Assembly: GCA_900618795.1 (NCBI GenBank)
Contig: UYJD01000001.1
Location: 210,310-274,309, forward strand
Source: Cyanodermella asteris
Taxonomy: Eukaryota; Ascomycota; Lecanoromycetes; Ostropales; Stictidaceae
Reading direction: 5' to 3'
Length of the DNA stretch: 64,000 bases
Positions 22,380 through 34,235 of this stretch are shown here, in pieces (positions within the stretch are counted from its first letter, which is position 1; every line of letters starts with the position of its first letter). A program made the position numbers and the translations under genes. Below the pieces are notes generated by a model. That model ran no database searches. It was not told where the DNA came from and saw nothing but the letters and a program-made list of their open reading frames with translations.

Positions 22380-23786
22380 GATAAATGGATATCTGAAGCG
22401 CTCAACGCTGTTCTTGGCGACAGCCCGCCGGCAAGGCTTGGAATGTGAAGAAGCAAGAGAATCAGGGACTCAGCACACACGACACGAGAGGAACAAATCA
22501 GAAACCATGTCATCCAAGCAGGAATATAAGACATTCTCGCTCATCCGCTTTGCAAGTGTTCACCGCACATTGGAACAGCTTGGTCCCTGGAGCGAAGTTT
22601 GTCTGACCGACCTCCTTGTGGCCTCTGCGTGGCGGATGGCCTGAAGTGTCATCCTTCACGGGCCAGCTGACCGCGGCGGGCAATCGGAGGGCCCATGAGG
22701 CACAGCCATGAGAACGACGAGGTGCGGTGAGATGATCTTACACCAGAGCATCAGCGTGAACGATACGTGTCGCGTTTGTCTCGCTAGCCAGGCATCCCGG
22801 CGCACAGGAAGATAGCGGTTTAGAGGCTGTGCTTGTGGGTGGTTGAAGAGTTTGGGCGGCTGGAAGCGTGAACGCGCTGCGTGATGCGAAGTTGGGGATC
22901 AGATGCGCACGGTCCGAGGCCGGGTGCGAGCTCAGGACTGGTTCGCCGTGCACGCGACGATTTCGTTATCTGGGGAGGCATGGTGAGCAGGTCTTTATCT
23001 TTGATGATCACTCTGGAGCATGAGGAGAATGTCGTGTGCCGGGTGTTTGTGGAATTTGGAAGGGTTCTGCATGACTATATACAGAGTTGCTGGGTCTACA
23101 TGTTCCCTGTACGAGGCACTTCAGAACTTTGCATCCCTGGGACTTTGCACAACTCGAGCTTTCGTCGCGAAACCTTTGCGACACCGGCGAGAGACACTCG
23201 AGTATTAGTTTCGGCGTTGCTAGGGACGAAATGCGAATCATAGTCGGCAACCTTGAATGCGCATCGTGTTTCGCGTACTTCCGAATCGGGACGGCGTGAT
23301 GACGACACAGCGAGTCCGCGAATTGAACTCGACCAGACGACAAGGCAGAGCAGACAGCGAGCACAGAGATTCCATTCGATGCATGGATGACGGGAGTGAG
23401 CATGCTGACGGGTTGATTGGTTGGCTCAGGCTGGCTGCAGAGCCGGCCGACTGGCTTCTATTCTGTCTCTGCGAGTGTGATTACCTTAGCTAGTAGCTAG
23501 TAGTAGTACCTCTGCGTGCTTCTCTGACCTGCTTTGCTTTCCCTTCGCAACCGCATCCCATCCCATCCCATGCTCTTGCCCCCCTCTCTCCTCCTCGACC
23601 TTCCTTCTCCCCGGCCGTGTCGAGTATTACCTCCGTCTGGCTTACTTGTGTTGGATATTTGACACTTTCAGCTCAATTGATTCTCGGTCTATACTTGTAT
23701 AGTTGCTGCTCACGTCCGGTCTTGGCGTAGCTTTCACGGTATCTTCTATACCAGCTTTAGTCTTACATTTGCCCATCTAAGCAAGC
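22380..23786. other. Intergenic region with CT-rich promoter
   Basis: No gene is supported in these 1.4 kb. The stretch at about 23520-23640 is strongly pyrimidine-rich on the + strand and includes three CATCC-type repeats (CATCCCATCCCATCCCAT); CT-rich leaders of this kind are common before well-expressed fungal genes and fit the AT-hook protein gene that follows. Confidence 0.5.
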
Positions 23787-24537
23787 ATGTCTGGCGACAA
23801 GCCCGAGGAAGGAGACAAGGGTACGTTCATTAGCACGCTATTCATCACAATGCGTCGACATGTGCACTTCGCGCATCACCCATGCTCTACGCGCCGTGTA
23901 CTACTCAAGTCATTGACTGCATGCTGACGAACCTACAGTCTCCTGGACTTGGGGACCCTCCGGCACGCAACCCTCCGGCGTCGTCAGCGAGAAGAAGACC
24001 GAAGGCGAAGTCTCCGTCACCTCTCACCGCGGCAATGAAATCACCAAAGAAGCCAAGCCCGGCGACCCAGCCATCGCCCTCGAGCGCTCTGGCAACCCCG
24101 TCGTCAAGAACCAAAGCGAAGTCCAAGTCGAAGAGAAGAACGCCAAGCCCGAGCTGAAGGACGGCGCAAAGTCGCCCTCCAAGGGCACGAAGCGCAAGCA
24201 CGGCGAAGCCAACGGCGACAAGAAGAACGGCGATAGCAAGAACGACGGCGACGAGGAAAAAGAGGACAAAAAGGAGGAAGACGACGACAAGGAAGAAGAG
24301 AAGAAGGATGACGAGAACAAGAAACCTGCGGCCGAGAAGAAGAAGCCGGGACGCCCACCCAAGGCAAAGGAAGACAAGCCAAAGCCCGCTGCAACCAAAG
24401 ACGACAAGTCGAAAGCCAACGGTGAGAAAAAGAAGCCTGGACGCCCACCCAAGGACCCCAACGCGCCGCCCGCGGCCAAGAAGCAGAAGAAGGAGCCGCG
24501 CGAAGGCACCAGGAAGTCGTCGCGCCTCAGGAACTAG
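23787..24537 (+). CDS. HVA1-TUDOR domain protein with two AT-hooks
   Basis: A 34-nt first exon (23787-23820) and a second exon (23939-24537), with a 118-bp intron (GTACGT...CTACAG), give 210 residues. Residues 11-75 match the fungal hypervirulence-associated TUDOR-like domain: DKVSWTWG, PSGVV, GEVSVTSHRGNEI, GDPAIALERSGNPVVK. The rest is a charged, disordered Lys/Glu/Asp region with two identical AT-hook cores, KKPGRPPK, at 146-153 and 176-183, and a terminal RKSSRLRN. AT-hooks bind the minor groove of AT-rich DNA, so a chromatin-associated nuclear protein is likely. Its molecular partner is unknown. Confidence 0.82.
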
Positions 24538-27278
24538 ATGGCCTGGTGCGACACGCTCGACTTGCCCACGCGTGAGAGGATGCGAAGATTCGTCATCTGG
24601 GTGGCCGACGTGCCGCTGGGAAGTTATCCAGGCGTACGGTCTGAAGTCGTGCAGAAGCAAAATCGCTGCGCTGATCTACTGGACATGGGCGTCTGTGAGT
24701 CTTACGGCCGTGATTGGGCGGTGGACAAGGTGACGGGTCAGGGCGCTCATGGCTTTGGGCTGACCGAGCTTGCTTTACATGCGCTGGACCTCGAGTACAA
24801 GTTGATGGATCTTGGCTGGATTGGCGAGCTGTGAGCGATTGGATCTTCACCGGCCTGGAATTGTTCTGAAATGTATACGAAAACGCACACGCGAAAAAGT
24901 CTTTGATATGATGAGAAATAAGGGTGGTCACGGATTTGCTGGTCCGAGGGCGAGGGAGAAAGGCGAAACACGGGCAAAACTTGGTTGGGTTTGGTGGATA
25001 TCTGTTCTTGTACTCTAGCTTTTCAGGTATTTCTTTTATTGTATGCATCTTGTCGCCTGAAGCGCATGTGCATGCATGCAGCGCGGTACCACGCACCAGT
25101 TGAATCTTGTCATTGACAGGGAATGCGCAGCCTCAGCGACTGGACTGACATTCTGGATTCATCCAATGCGAGTGAAGCTGCTCATTGTCAAGGTGAGAGG
25201 AAGCTCCTGTATGCACTCTAGTAAGAACTCTTCTATCAGTGTTCCTGCAGCTATGCAAGACAGTCTTGGGCCACATAATCGGACGAACACATGGCAAAGT
25301 TCCTCGCTAAGGGTCTCATTCATCCACAGACCTCGAGGCAAACCGACATCAGCCATAGCAGCCAACGAATAGCAGCTAATATAAAAGGACACCTCTTTTC
25401 TGCACGACGGACTCCTTCCTCTGGCATCCTCCGTCCAAGCAGCGACATGTCGCATGGTGTATCGGCCGCTCGCCCGCATGCCGACCGGGTGCGATGGGCA
25501 TAAGCCGTGATACTCTATTCGAAGGCAGATAACCACCGAGCTTGAGCAGCGCGTGGGGCTCGAGCGGTCAAGAGAGATCATGGGGGGCACGATGATGCAT
25601 CTGGAACCCTCGAGCGAATACTACCTGCATCTTTGCAAGGTAATGGACTTTGACGGATATTCGCCGGGGCGGCCAAGTCTGGCGGGGCATTGCAATTCTC
25701 GGAGGAGATGGAACGTGAATCGGCGACGCTCGCCACTCCACACACAAGCTCGGTGATGTAATGTTGGAGGGGATGCTCAGGCGATGATGTGAGGTGTTCT
25801 CGGACCTGGTGGCGGCCAGGTCATCCCAGGTATACGATAAAGCTTCGTATCCTGAGCCTCAGAAGTGTTTGTGCGTCTGACTTTAAATTCTTATATAATC
25901 TCATGTTGTTAGGAAGGTAGGTCGTTTGAAACAGACGAAAGATATGATGAGCTTATATTACGATAAGGCTCTGTCGCCCAGTTCCAGCTTCGTCTACACT
26001 GCCTCAAGCAACTTCCCCGCGCGTTGATACAGTAGTGGTGTTCAGGGTTCGCCTCAGCATTGTCAATACCGTTGTTCGGCATGTCTGACTGATTTGTGAA
26101 CTTTAACCGGCCAATAGGGTTCCAAACACGTTCCTCCGTCCTCGAAATACGTACAAATGTGTACCTGCATCTTCTGGCCGCTGCTGCAGAGGTTCATCAA
26201 ATCATGCCGTGCTTGCTCTCCATGATGGCTTACGCTCCGTGATGGCCCAACGATTTTTGTGGGGCGATGGTACTTAGTCGCAATGAGCAGATGTTGTTAG
26301 CCGGAGATCAGCGACACAAGTACCTACATACTTCCTATGATTGACATGGTAGCAAAACTTGCCTATCTATCCGAGTTCAGTATCGGTACTCGTGTGGCGT
26401 ATTGCACTGCTTCATACACGTTCAGCCTTGCGCCTGAGCGAGCTTGGACAGACTTGTTCACGATCGAGTCAATCATTCAAATCATATCATAGCCTTGGAG
26501 CGATGTTTCTCGCAGATCCTACACCCAAGAAGCAACCATAGGTAGGTGCAGCGAATTCTATATGGCTGTCATTTTCCGTCTTCGAGGTAAGGAACGATCA
26601 CGTGAGCCCCAAAACTTGCGGCAAAGCTCAGCGTCAAAGTGACTCACAAGGACGCCGAATTACCCGAGTTGCTACCTTACCGTCTTCCCACCCATTGCCA
26701 GCATAACTGGTTGTGCACATCTAAGGACGTCGCTACCCCAGCAGTTCAGACTCGGCTCATCCAACCAACGATGTATGCAAGCATCGCGCTCCTGTGTGGC
26801 AGCTATGTCGACCCAGGATCCCTAGCCCCAGTAAATGCTGATGTAGGTGCTTGCACACCACGAGCAGCATCAGCATCAGCTTTGACAGGACGAAATGCAA
26901 TTCGATACCGCAGGGAGGTAAGACGCTAGCCAGCAAAATCAAGTCGACATGGGTCTAAGCTGTTTGCGACCTCTCACAGCACCACCAATCGGCGGGTGCC
27001 ACTCACGAGGCTGCAGGAATGCGCTTGGGCTGGTGCTGACCTCGAAAGGCCGCTGAGCCGCATACAGACTCGTCAAAGTCCTCACCCCGGGGAAAGTCGG
27101 ATCCAAAGGGACTCTAGCACCCCAGCTTGCTGACGCTCTCCGCTATTCGATGCCGTAGCTCTCCTTTGTTTTTATCTCTCGTCGTTGTGTCTGCTGTGTT
27201 TGTGTCTACGATTCTTGTCCTCTCATTCTTCTCTCTCAATCGATTGAATCCCCAACCTTGACGCAAGCACTATACAAG
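24538..27278. other. Longest intergenic region in the window
   Basis: These 2.74 kb between the AT-hook gene and ATP9 hold no ORF I can support. The minus-strand ORF at 25159-25590 (143 codons) has no recognisable domain. The last 120 bp before 27279 are CT-rich, as expected of a strong promoter for ATP9. Confidence 0.45.
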
Positions 27279-27853
27279 ATGGCCGCTACCAGACTGAGCA
27301 ATGCGGGTAGCCGTCTCATGACACGGTCGTTCTCGCAAGCTCCAGGACGGATCCCGAGCTCTCTTATTCGACAGCAGACGCCGTTGTCCAGCTCCAATGG
27401 ACTTCTTCTCAACAGCGCTCGAGGCAAATTTGCTCCTACCATGATGCGCGGCGCGATGCAGACCCGTGGGATCGTGGCCGAGACCTTGACGAGCGCGCTC
27501 GTCATTCATGGCAAAGCATTGGGTGCTGGTGCTGCTTGCGTTGGTCTAGCAGGTGCGTGAAAATTGTGGAAAAACTATTGGATTTGGCATATACTGACAG
27601 TTGAGGAAGGTGCTGGAGTCGGTATTGGTGCGGTCTTCTCGGCCTTGATCAGCGGCGTGGCGCGAAACCCCCAATTGAGAAGTGAGTTCGTCCCAGTCAG
27701 AGAAACGTGGATGGTGAAAGGTTCCGAGCCCGTTGCTGACTGCTTGTCACCACAGACCAATTGTTCCAGTATGCGATCTTGGGTTTTGCCCTAGCGGAGG
27801 CTCAGGGCCTGTTCAGTATCATGATCGCATTTATTCTTCTGTACGGATACTAG
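27279..27853 (+). CDS. ATP9: ATP synthase subunit 9 (F0 c-ring), nuclear-encoded
   Basis: Exons 27279-27552, 27610-27681 and 27756-27853 give 147 residues. The first acceptor is a non-standard-looking GGAAG, chosen because it restores [25 protein letters not shown]. Residues 1-63 are an Arg/Ser-rich mitochondrial presequence without acidic residues. The mature part is the hairpin of two membrane helices with the ARNPQLRNQLF polar loop and the proton-carrying carboxylate Glu130 in [11 protein letters not shown]. Role: the c subunits form the rotating ring of mitochondrial F1F0 ATP synthase. Many filamentous ascomycetes carry this gene in the nucleus. Confidence 0.95.
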
Positions 27854-28144
27854 GCCGGGATCGATACGATGGCTCGGAACATGTAAGATAGTGGAATAGG
27901 ATTGGTGAAGATTAGAAGCACAAAAAAATACCGGGATTCTCCACTCTGCGAAACGATATCTAGGTGTCTTGACCTGATTACACCCGACTGATGGCAATTT
28001 TACGACATGATCATATGAGATCGATCTGATCTGGAACCAGCAAAATCTTCTCCAGCCGCGCATTTTCTTGTTTAGGATATATCTCTGCTCCACACAATAC
28101 TAATGTACTTTCACGCTCAGCCAACAAGTCTCACGGAAATTTCC

Positions 28145-28755
28145 TTAGCCATAGTAGCAAGCATTGTACGACCAAGACTGCACCAACGGATCCCTCGGAA
28201 AGTCGAAAAACTGATAAAGGTTTGCCCCATCAACGACCGTCTCGATGAACGACGAGTCGTACGTCGCGCAAGACGTCTCGTTGGCCGTAATATGGCCGTC
28301 AATGACCTGGTACCGCTGGATCTGAAGCGCATACAACAAGTCATGGCTGGGATGCTCGGTCGGGAAAGCAAAGGACCAGGTCGGGTCGTCGCAGGCGGTC
28401 AAGGCGAAAGGCGAGATGTCGCCGCCGTTGGAGATTGCGTTGCTGCAGTGAGTACTGCCGCCGCCGAGGCTGTCGGTGATGTCGAAGTCGTAGCTGGGAA
28501 AAGGGGAGTGTCAGCTTTCGAAGTATACCGGCTAAGGGGACAACCGCACGGGGGCTGCGAATTGGATGGGAACGTGGATGCGGTTTTGGGCCGGTAGGCT
28601 TACTTGACGGTTCCGTTGTTGAGTTTTCCGCTGAAGACTATCTTTGTGATGGTGAAGTTGCCGGTGGTGTTGTCGTCCTGGCGAGGCAGAACGTGGGCGC
28701 TCGCCACGGATGCGAGCGCTGTGAGACCAGGGGGGAATTTGACTGCTGACTGCAT
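28145..28755 (-). CDS. Small secreted protein with four cysteines
   Basis: Exons 28755-28604 and 28493-28145, joined across a 110-bp intron (GTAAGC...TTTCCCAG), give 166 residues. A signal-peptide-like N-terminus (LTALASVASA) is followed by HVLPRQDDNTTG, then a beta-rich body (FTITKIVFSGKLNNGTVNYDFDITDSLGG) and four cysteines in THC, TAC, TSC and NAC contexts. I do not know the family. Size, secretion and paired cysteines fit the broad class of fungal small secreted proteins, including effectors. It converges on ATP9. Confidence 0.78.
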
Positions 28756-30393
28756 TCTGGCGAGGAGATTGGGGGGCTTGTCTGAGTGAATTGGGCTTGT
28801 TATCGATAAAGTGCAGTGGATTTAGACAGCCAAACGGTTGGGGACATTGCCTTGAATATATAGCATTTGAGACACTCCAAAGACTACGCCTCATTGAAGC
28901 CTCTGCGTCTCTCTCCGCGCCATCTCATGGCTTGATCATCCATTGAACAACTCCAGCGGAACCCAAGGTGATCGTCACTTCGGGCGTGCAACTTTGCAAG
29001 TACAGGTGATCCTCCCCGAGACTTCGTGATCCGTAGTCTCCAAGCTCTGCAGCCCCGTGCGCGGCTTACGGCGTAGCTGCAGATACGAGAACCAACATGA
29101 AGCGGAGACCTATTACGGCCGACGAGAGTGGTTACAGAGGTATGAGTCCACAAAGTATGAGATGACTTCTCGTAAAGAAAGCAGGACTTGTACCGGAATG
29201 AAGTATTTATCCCGTGGTTTGCAGAAGTAGCCATCATACAGAGAAACTCTTCGCTTTCAGGGCACAGCCGTTTCGGAAACTGGGAAGCCTAACCGATGCT
29301 TGTTTGCAACAGATCGTGGGTCGATTGGTGGTATGTTCGCTTATTTGAGGACTCGAGAAGTCAGCTTTCCACAGTCGGAAGAGATCTTCGGCACCTTCCA
29401 ACGCTGTGGCGTCCGTGGAATTGTGGAGACGCGGGGAGAGTGCGACGGGAATAGTTTCAATGATATGTGGCTCGTAGCATCCAATGCGGTAGGGTCAGTT
29501 CTGGCGACGCTGCTGACGGAGTCTCTCAGCATTGTCCAAGGAGGAGGAGGAGGAGGTGACAGGCATGCAGAACTTCACACTACACTTCAGCTTCTGGTAA
29601 AATTGTAGTACTTGTGCGCAAACATTATCACGATATAACCCATCTTCGACTCCATTCCGAACAACTCGGCCTGGCGCGCTGACTGTCAAGGTCCGAGGAC
29701 TCCATACCGCGGTAAAATGTCCTCTGCCACTTGAGTTGCGGCACGATTGATGGAGGACTCGTTTCGGCTCTTACCAGTGCGGAGTGTGAGAACCACTTTT
29801 GGGAACGGCTGCTGAATTGACGTCACCCGACGGCAGAAGTTCGTACCCCCCCAACTCTATATTCGATCAACAACGAGCCTCAAACACTTTTCCGTCTGTT
29901 ACAACACTCACATCCACGACAGCTACTATACTTATCGAACTAGCTGACGGAACCTCAAGGCTAGCTCGCGATGACGGAGCAAGCTCTGCCGCCGTGCTGG
30001 TCCGCCAGTCGAATTTGAAGTCCCAAGCTCCGGCGATTGTTCCCATTGCATGGCGATGGAGACTGGACTCCAGGAAGCCTCTCACACTAAGCTCTGCTTT
30101 CATCTCGTATCATCAGCTTCCACCTTTCGGAATATCTCTAAAATGCTGTATTCTAAACCCCGATCACCAACCCGAAGAGGCGGTGATCTTTCCTCTGTGC
30201 TTGCCATAAGCTCGTGTCTGCTATGCTTCTTTTATTTGAGTCCTTAAAGCCTGTACATATGGAACTTGATCTCGCACTTTGTCTGTCCTGTTCATCGCCT
30301 TCACCATTCGATCTACCTATCCAGTGCAACTCTCAGCAAGACAAAGACTTGACTCACATTCAAGCACGACTCACCAATTCCAAAAAAATCAAG
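28756..30393. other. Intergenic region
   Basis: These 1.64 kb separate two divergently read secreted-protein genes. The + strand ORF at 29799-30209 has no domain and probably lies in the 5' region of the second gene. Confidence 0.4.
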
Positions 30394-30975
30394 ATGCATT
30401 TCGCCGTCACTCTCGCAGCCACGCTCTTTGCCAACGTCGGCCTGTCCTCTCCGACCGCTCGTGCATACGCCGACGGCACCTTCCAGCTGTTAGCAAGAGA
30501 CATTAACGCCTCCGGTACCGGCGGTTCTCCCCTTACAGCCTTCCACAGCGGCTCCGCGATCGAAGCCCTCGTCGTCCCTCCGACCAACGTGGTATACGAA
30601 ACCAACAGCACCGAGTTCAACGCCCGGGTCATCGACTCCGTCGCAGAGACGGCGTACATCAACTTCCGTGACTACAGTGGCAACGATACTCCCCTCCAGC
30701 TGTACAACAACGGCACTTCGAACGAGAACTTCCTGTTCTTTGGCGGCGTAGGAAACGGTCCGCAGGTCTTCCAGATGAACCCGCAGGACAATGAGGGTAC
30801 CAAGCAGGTTGGTGTTGTGGTCAATGAGACGAGCACCCAGTACGAGTTCTGGATCTGTCCGCAGGAGACTTTGGGTTACACTTATAACACTGCTACCTGG
30901 GTCGTGGACTTTGGTACCCCGGCCGACCCTCAATGCCGCGAGGTTCTCATCTTCTCGAAGCCTTACCCATACTAG
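30394..30975 (+). CDS. Secreted protein of unknown function (193 residues)
   Basis: A single exon. I use the ATG at 30394 because it opens a signal peptide (MHFAVTLAATLFANVGLSSPTARA); the frame itself is open from 30214. The mature protein is beta-rich with repeated aromatic and Asn/Gly turns, several N-glycosylation sites (NAS, NST, NGT, NET) and two late cysteines (ICPQE, QCREV). The pattern recalls a family of fungal secreted beta-sandwich-like proteins of unknown function; I cannot name it with certainty. Confidence 0.8.
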   Translation: MHFAVTLAATLFANVGLSSPTARAYADGTFQLLARDINASGTGGSPLTAFHSGSAIEALVVPPTNVVYETNSTEFNARVIDSVAETAYINFRDYSGNDTPLQLYNNGTSNENFLFFGGVGNGPQVFQMNPQDNEGTKQVGVVVNETSTQYEFWICPQETLGYTYNTATWVVDFGTPADPQCREVLIFSKPYPY

Positions 30976-31997
30976 GTGCAAGGTATCGTGACGCTGGGGA
31001 TCGTGACGCTGAAGGGAGGCAAGTCACTTGATGGAGAATTCGTTCATCATCATTCGTCTTGGACGGTCCTTGGATGTGGATCTCATGTGAACTGTAGTAG
31101 CTTAGCGAATAGGAGGCAACACGACTCGGCTCTTCCTCCTGATCAATAATCTATCTAGCGTATTTGACATCTCATTCCAATATGAGAAGGCGGATTTTGA
31201 TTCAATTTCGCATGTGTTAGCAAGGTGTGGTCACAACCCGTTGAAAATCGGAACTTCAGAGTGGAGGTCCATACTCGCACTTTGCGCCTGCAATGAAAGC
31301 GAGCACATGTACGCAGAGTACGTTAGAGTGGCGTCAATGGAGGTCATGGCGTCTGATATGGAGGCTTTCCTGTTGGTAGGCACAAAGGTATAGACCAGCA
31401 AGCTCCTGTTCAGGCGTACAAGGTCGGTTCGGGTCTATCTGACCTCCCGCCTAATCATTGTAGTGCATAGCGATCGTGGCTATGATGTCGATACCCATCT
31501 AGCTATATGTTCAAGTACTTCGCAAATAGCTGAGTACTTGATCGAGTACCTGACTAAGTAACTCACGGAGTTCTTTACCGGAGACTTTCGCTGGGTGCTT
31601 GGCTAGGTCCCTAGCTGTTTGTTTAGCTGTCCACTTAGTGGGCTGTTCAGCGGCTGGCTTGGTTGGGTATCCAACTGTACGAGCCTCAGCAGAACACCGG
31701 CAGCGACTTTCTGCTCCGCGGCGCATGCCGCTTGGCGCAATGCGGGCGCGTCCCAGACTTAAGCTCCGCCCCTCGCTCATGTCATGCTCCAACCAACCAA
31801 AGTATACACCAGTCACCTGCAACTGTCCCTCTCCATTGCCGTTTACTGTCTCGATGGGGGCCTTGTGAATATCCTCACGCCGGTCGGCAGGTCTCAACCT
31901 GACCTTGTCGGACTCACGCCGCCCAATTCCGTCCGCAACACTAGCCTCGAGCTAAGGAATTTATTGCACACACGCCTCTTTCGAGAGCCTGCCCGCC
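30976..31997. other. Intergenic region
   Basis: This 1.02 kb stretch precedes SDS23. The section 31505-31570 is dense in AAGTACT/GAGTAC words, like 19330-19445. No gene is supported. Confidence 0.4.
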
Positions 31998-33611
31998 ATG
32001 GCCGAGCGTGCTAATCGCTCGTTGAATGGCGGCCAACAACTCGACGTCGGCAGTAGGGGCGCTGAAAAGAGCTTGTCCCCTCGTTCGAGCTCTGAATTCG
32101 CACGCCACACTACTCACAGATCCTCGTTCAGCGACCATTTCAGAGGTGTTCCTCCGTCACCCCGCTCCGCAAGACACCTCTCTATATCTTCCACCGGCTC
32201 TGGAGTCTCAGACCTACTGAACAACCCGCCAAGAGCGAAGGCAGCGGACCCAAAGTTCGCAGGCAGGGACTGGCACACCATCAGTGTCGGAGAGCTCGTC
32301 GATCCTGAAGACCTGCGATTCGTCCATGTCGACACGCCAATTGAAGATGCCACCAATGTCAGTCAAGACTGCTTGGATATGAACTTCTGCTGATTCTTGC
32401 AGTACCTCATCGAATCGCATTCACCAGTTCTCCTCATCCGCGCCAATAAAGATACCCAAGCCGCTGTTGCTACATTCGATTTCAAGGACCTCAACCAATA
32501 TCTGCTCTTCGCGACTGGCAGTCTTCGTCCAGAATCCGAGCAGAAGGCATTCTACTACGAACTAGCTCAGAAGGCTCAAACAGGAAAGCCTATCCCTCTG
32601 AAAGATGCAAAGAATCTGGGAACAAAAGAACCGTTCATCACAATCGCACACACGGCGAAGCTCACGCAGGTGGTTGAAACATTTGGGAGCGGTGTTCATC
32701 GTTTGGTTGTGGTTAAAGAGTGGACAAATGATGTCGTTGGCGTGGTGTCACAATTCCGACTCGTCAAGTTTCTGTGGGAGAATGCGCAATGCTTTCCAGT
32801 CATTGATCAGCTCTACTCGCAGACTCTTCGCGACCTGCGCGTTGGCTCTCAGCATCAAGTCATCAACATTAACGGGGACCGACCGCTTCGCGAAGCTCTA
32901 CTCCTGATGGACAGGGAGGGCATTTCCTCCCTGGCGGTGGTCGACAACCAGATTAACGTGGTTGGCAATATATCCACTGCGGACGTCAAGCTTCTGACCA
33001 AGTCTAGCTCCGCGCCGCTTCTGGACAACACCTGCATCCATTTCATATCCGTGATTTTGTCCAGCCGAGGAATGGAAGACGGTAAGGACGCGGTTCCAGT
33101 CTTCCATGTTAGTCCATATTCGACACTGGCTCATACCGTGGCCAAATTGGTGGCAACACGCTCGCACCGGTATGTCGATATAGTGAGGATACTTATGGCG
33201 AGAAGCTGACTTTGATGTAGGATGTGGGTTGTTGAAGCACCGTCACCTTCATCATCCATGCCAACTACTCCTCTGCTCCCTCCTTCAGGTCCACAGGCGG
33301 CAATGCATGTTCCTCCACGTCCCGCATCACCACATGTCTTCCCGCCTTTGAATCCCACATCTGCATCACCATCTGTATCCGCCGCCTCACTTCCCGGTGC
33401 GAACATGTCGGGAAGACTCAGCGGCGTGGTGAGCTTGACAGATGTGCTAAATCTGTTTGCCCGCGTCACAGGCCTGAACCCATCCGATCCTAGCGAGGCA
33501 CGTCGGGCCAGGCGTCGCAGTAGCAGTGCAAGCCTGAACCAGCCTGTTCGCGAGTTCCGCGAAAGCTCCTCAAGCGCTACCAGGGGAAGTATAGATGAGA
33601 AACGTGGCTGA
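31998..33611 (+). CDS. SDS23: SDS23/Moc1-type CBS-domain protein
   Basis: Exons 31998-32357, 32403-33169 and 33221-33611 give 505 residues. The N-terminal ~85 residues are Ser/Arg-rich and disordered. The signature GRDWHTISVGELV...EDLRFVHVDTPIEDATNYLIE begins a set of CBS motifs, including LVVVKEWTNDVVGVVSQFRLVKFL, DREGISSLAVVDNQINVVGNIS and the last pair around [28 protein letters not shown]. A Pro/Ser-rich insert (about 385-430) interrupts the final CBS motif before SGRLSGVVSLTDVLNLFAR. Family role: Sds23 binds and inhibits PP2A-type phosphatases and links nutrient state to mitosis and stress. Confidence 0.9.
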
Positions 33612-34235
33612 GACGAGGTGTTCAGGGTCCTCGATGGATCGCAGTTCTGACAATCGCCTAGCCAGGAGGGTGAGTGGACTTTGTCTTTACAGTTGTTATG
33701 TTGCGGTCTCACCTCATGCTGTTTATTTGTGAGCAATTATTTGGGGAGCATATCGGTGGCACACAATCATGCGAGGAAAAGAATTTCGGGCTTGCAGGCG
33801 ATTGATTGAAATAGACTTTTAGCACGACTCAATGTCGAGAATGAATCCCAAGTTTGAGACATGAGATTCCAGACGCTTTGCAACTTTTTAGACAACGATA
33901 TGATCGCAGTGTGGACCGCATCGTGAAAGTGACAGACTGAGAGCAATCGCACATATTCAAAACGTGCGGAAACATGTGCAAAACCGCCGTCACAGGTGAG
34001 GTGCATGATTCGTTCCACATTTCACAGCCGCCGAGAGTGGAGTTCACAAAACCTTTCAGACATCGAGCAATGACTCAATAGACTCACACCCGCATCCGAC
34101 CCCCACAAATGGTCTCGAACACAAAAAGACCAGCCTCCCCAAACTCCGAGCTTTCGTGCATCAATCGAATCCGACGTTCTTCGAAAAATACAGAGTCTTC
34201 TCCCTTCATACCCGGTTCTTTTTTTTCGCGGAGAA
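33612..34235. other. Intergenic region
   Basis: No gene is seen in these 624 bp between SDS23 and the PhzF-like gene. A T-rich tract (CTTTTTTTTCG) lies just before the PhzF start. Confidence 0.45.

Noticed and set aside
23905-24660. Long minus-strand ORF (251 codons), Leu/Val/Phe-rich
   Set aside because: It is the antisense shadow of the Lys/Glu-rich AT-hook protein gene; its hydrophobic look comes from reversed Lys/Glu codons.
25159-25590. Minus-strand 143-codon ORF in a long intergenic stretch
   Set aside because: There is no domain, signal or splice context; the length is within chance for this amount of sequence.
29799-30209. Plus-strand 136-codon ORF
   Set aside because: There is no family feature and it lies directly upstream of a secreted-protein gene, likely leader or promoter.
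31420-31445. tRNA B-box-like GGTTCGGGTC
   Set aside because: Flanking bases do not form a T-arm or acceptor stem.
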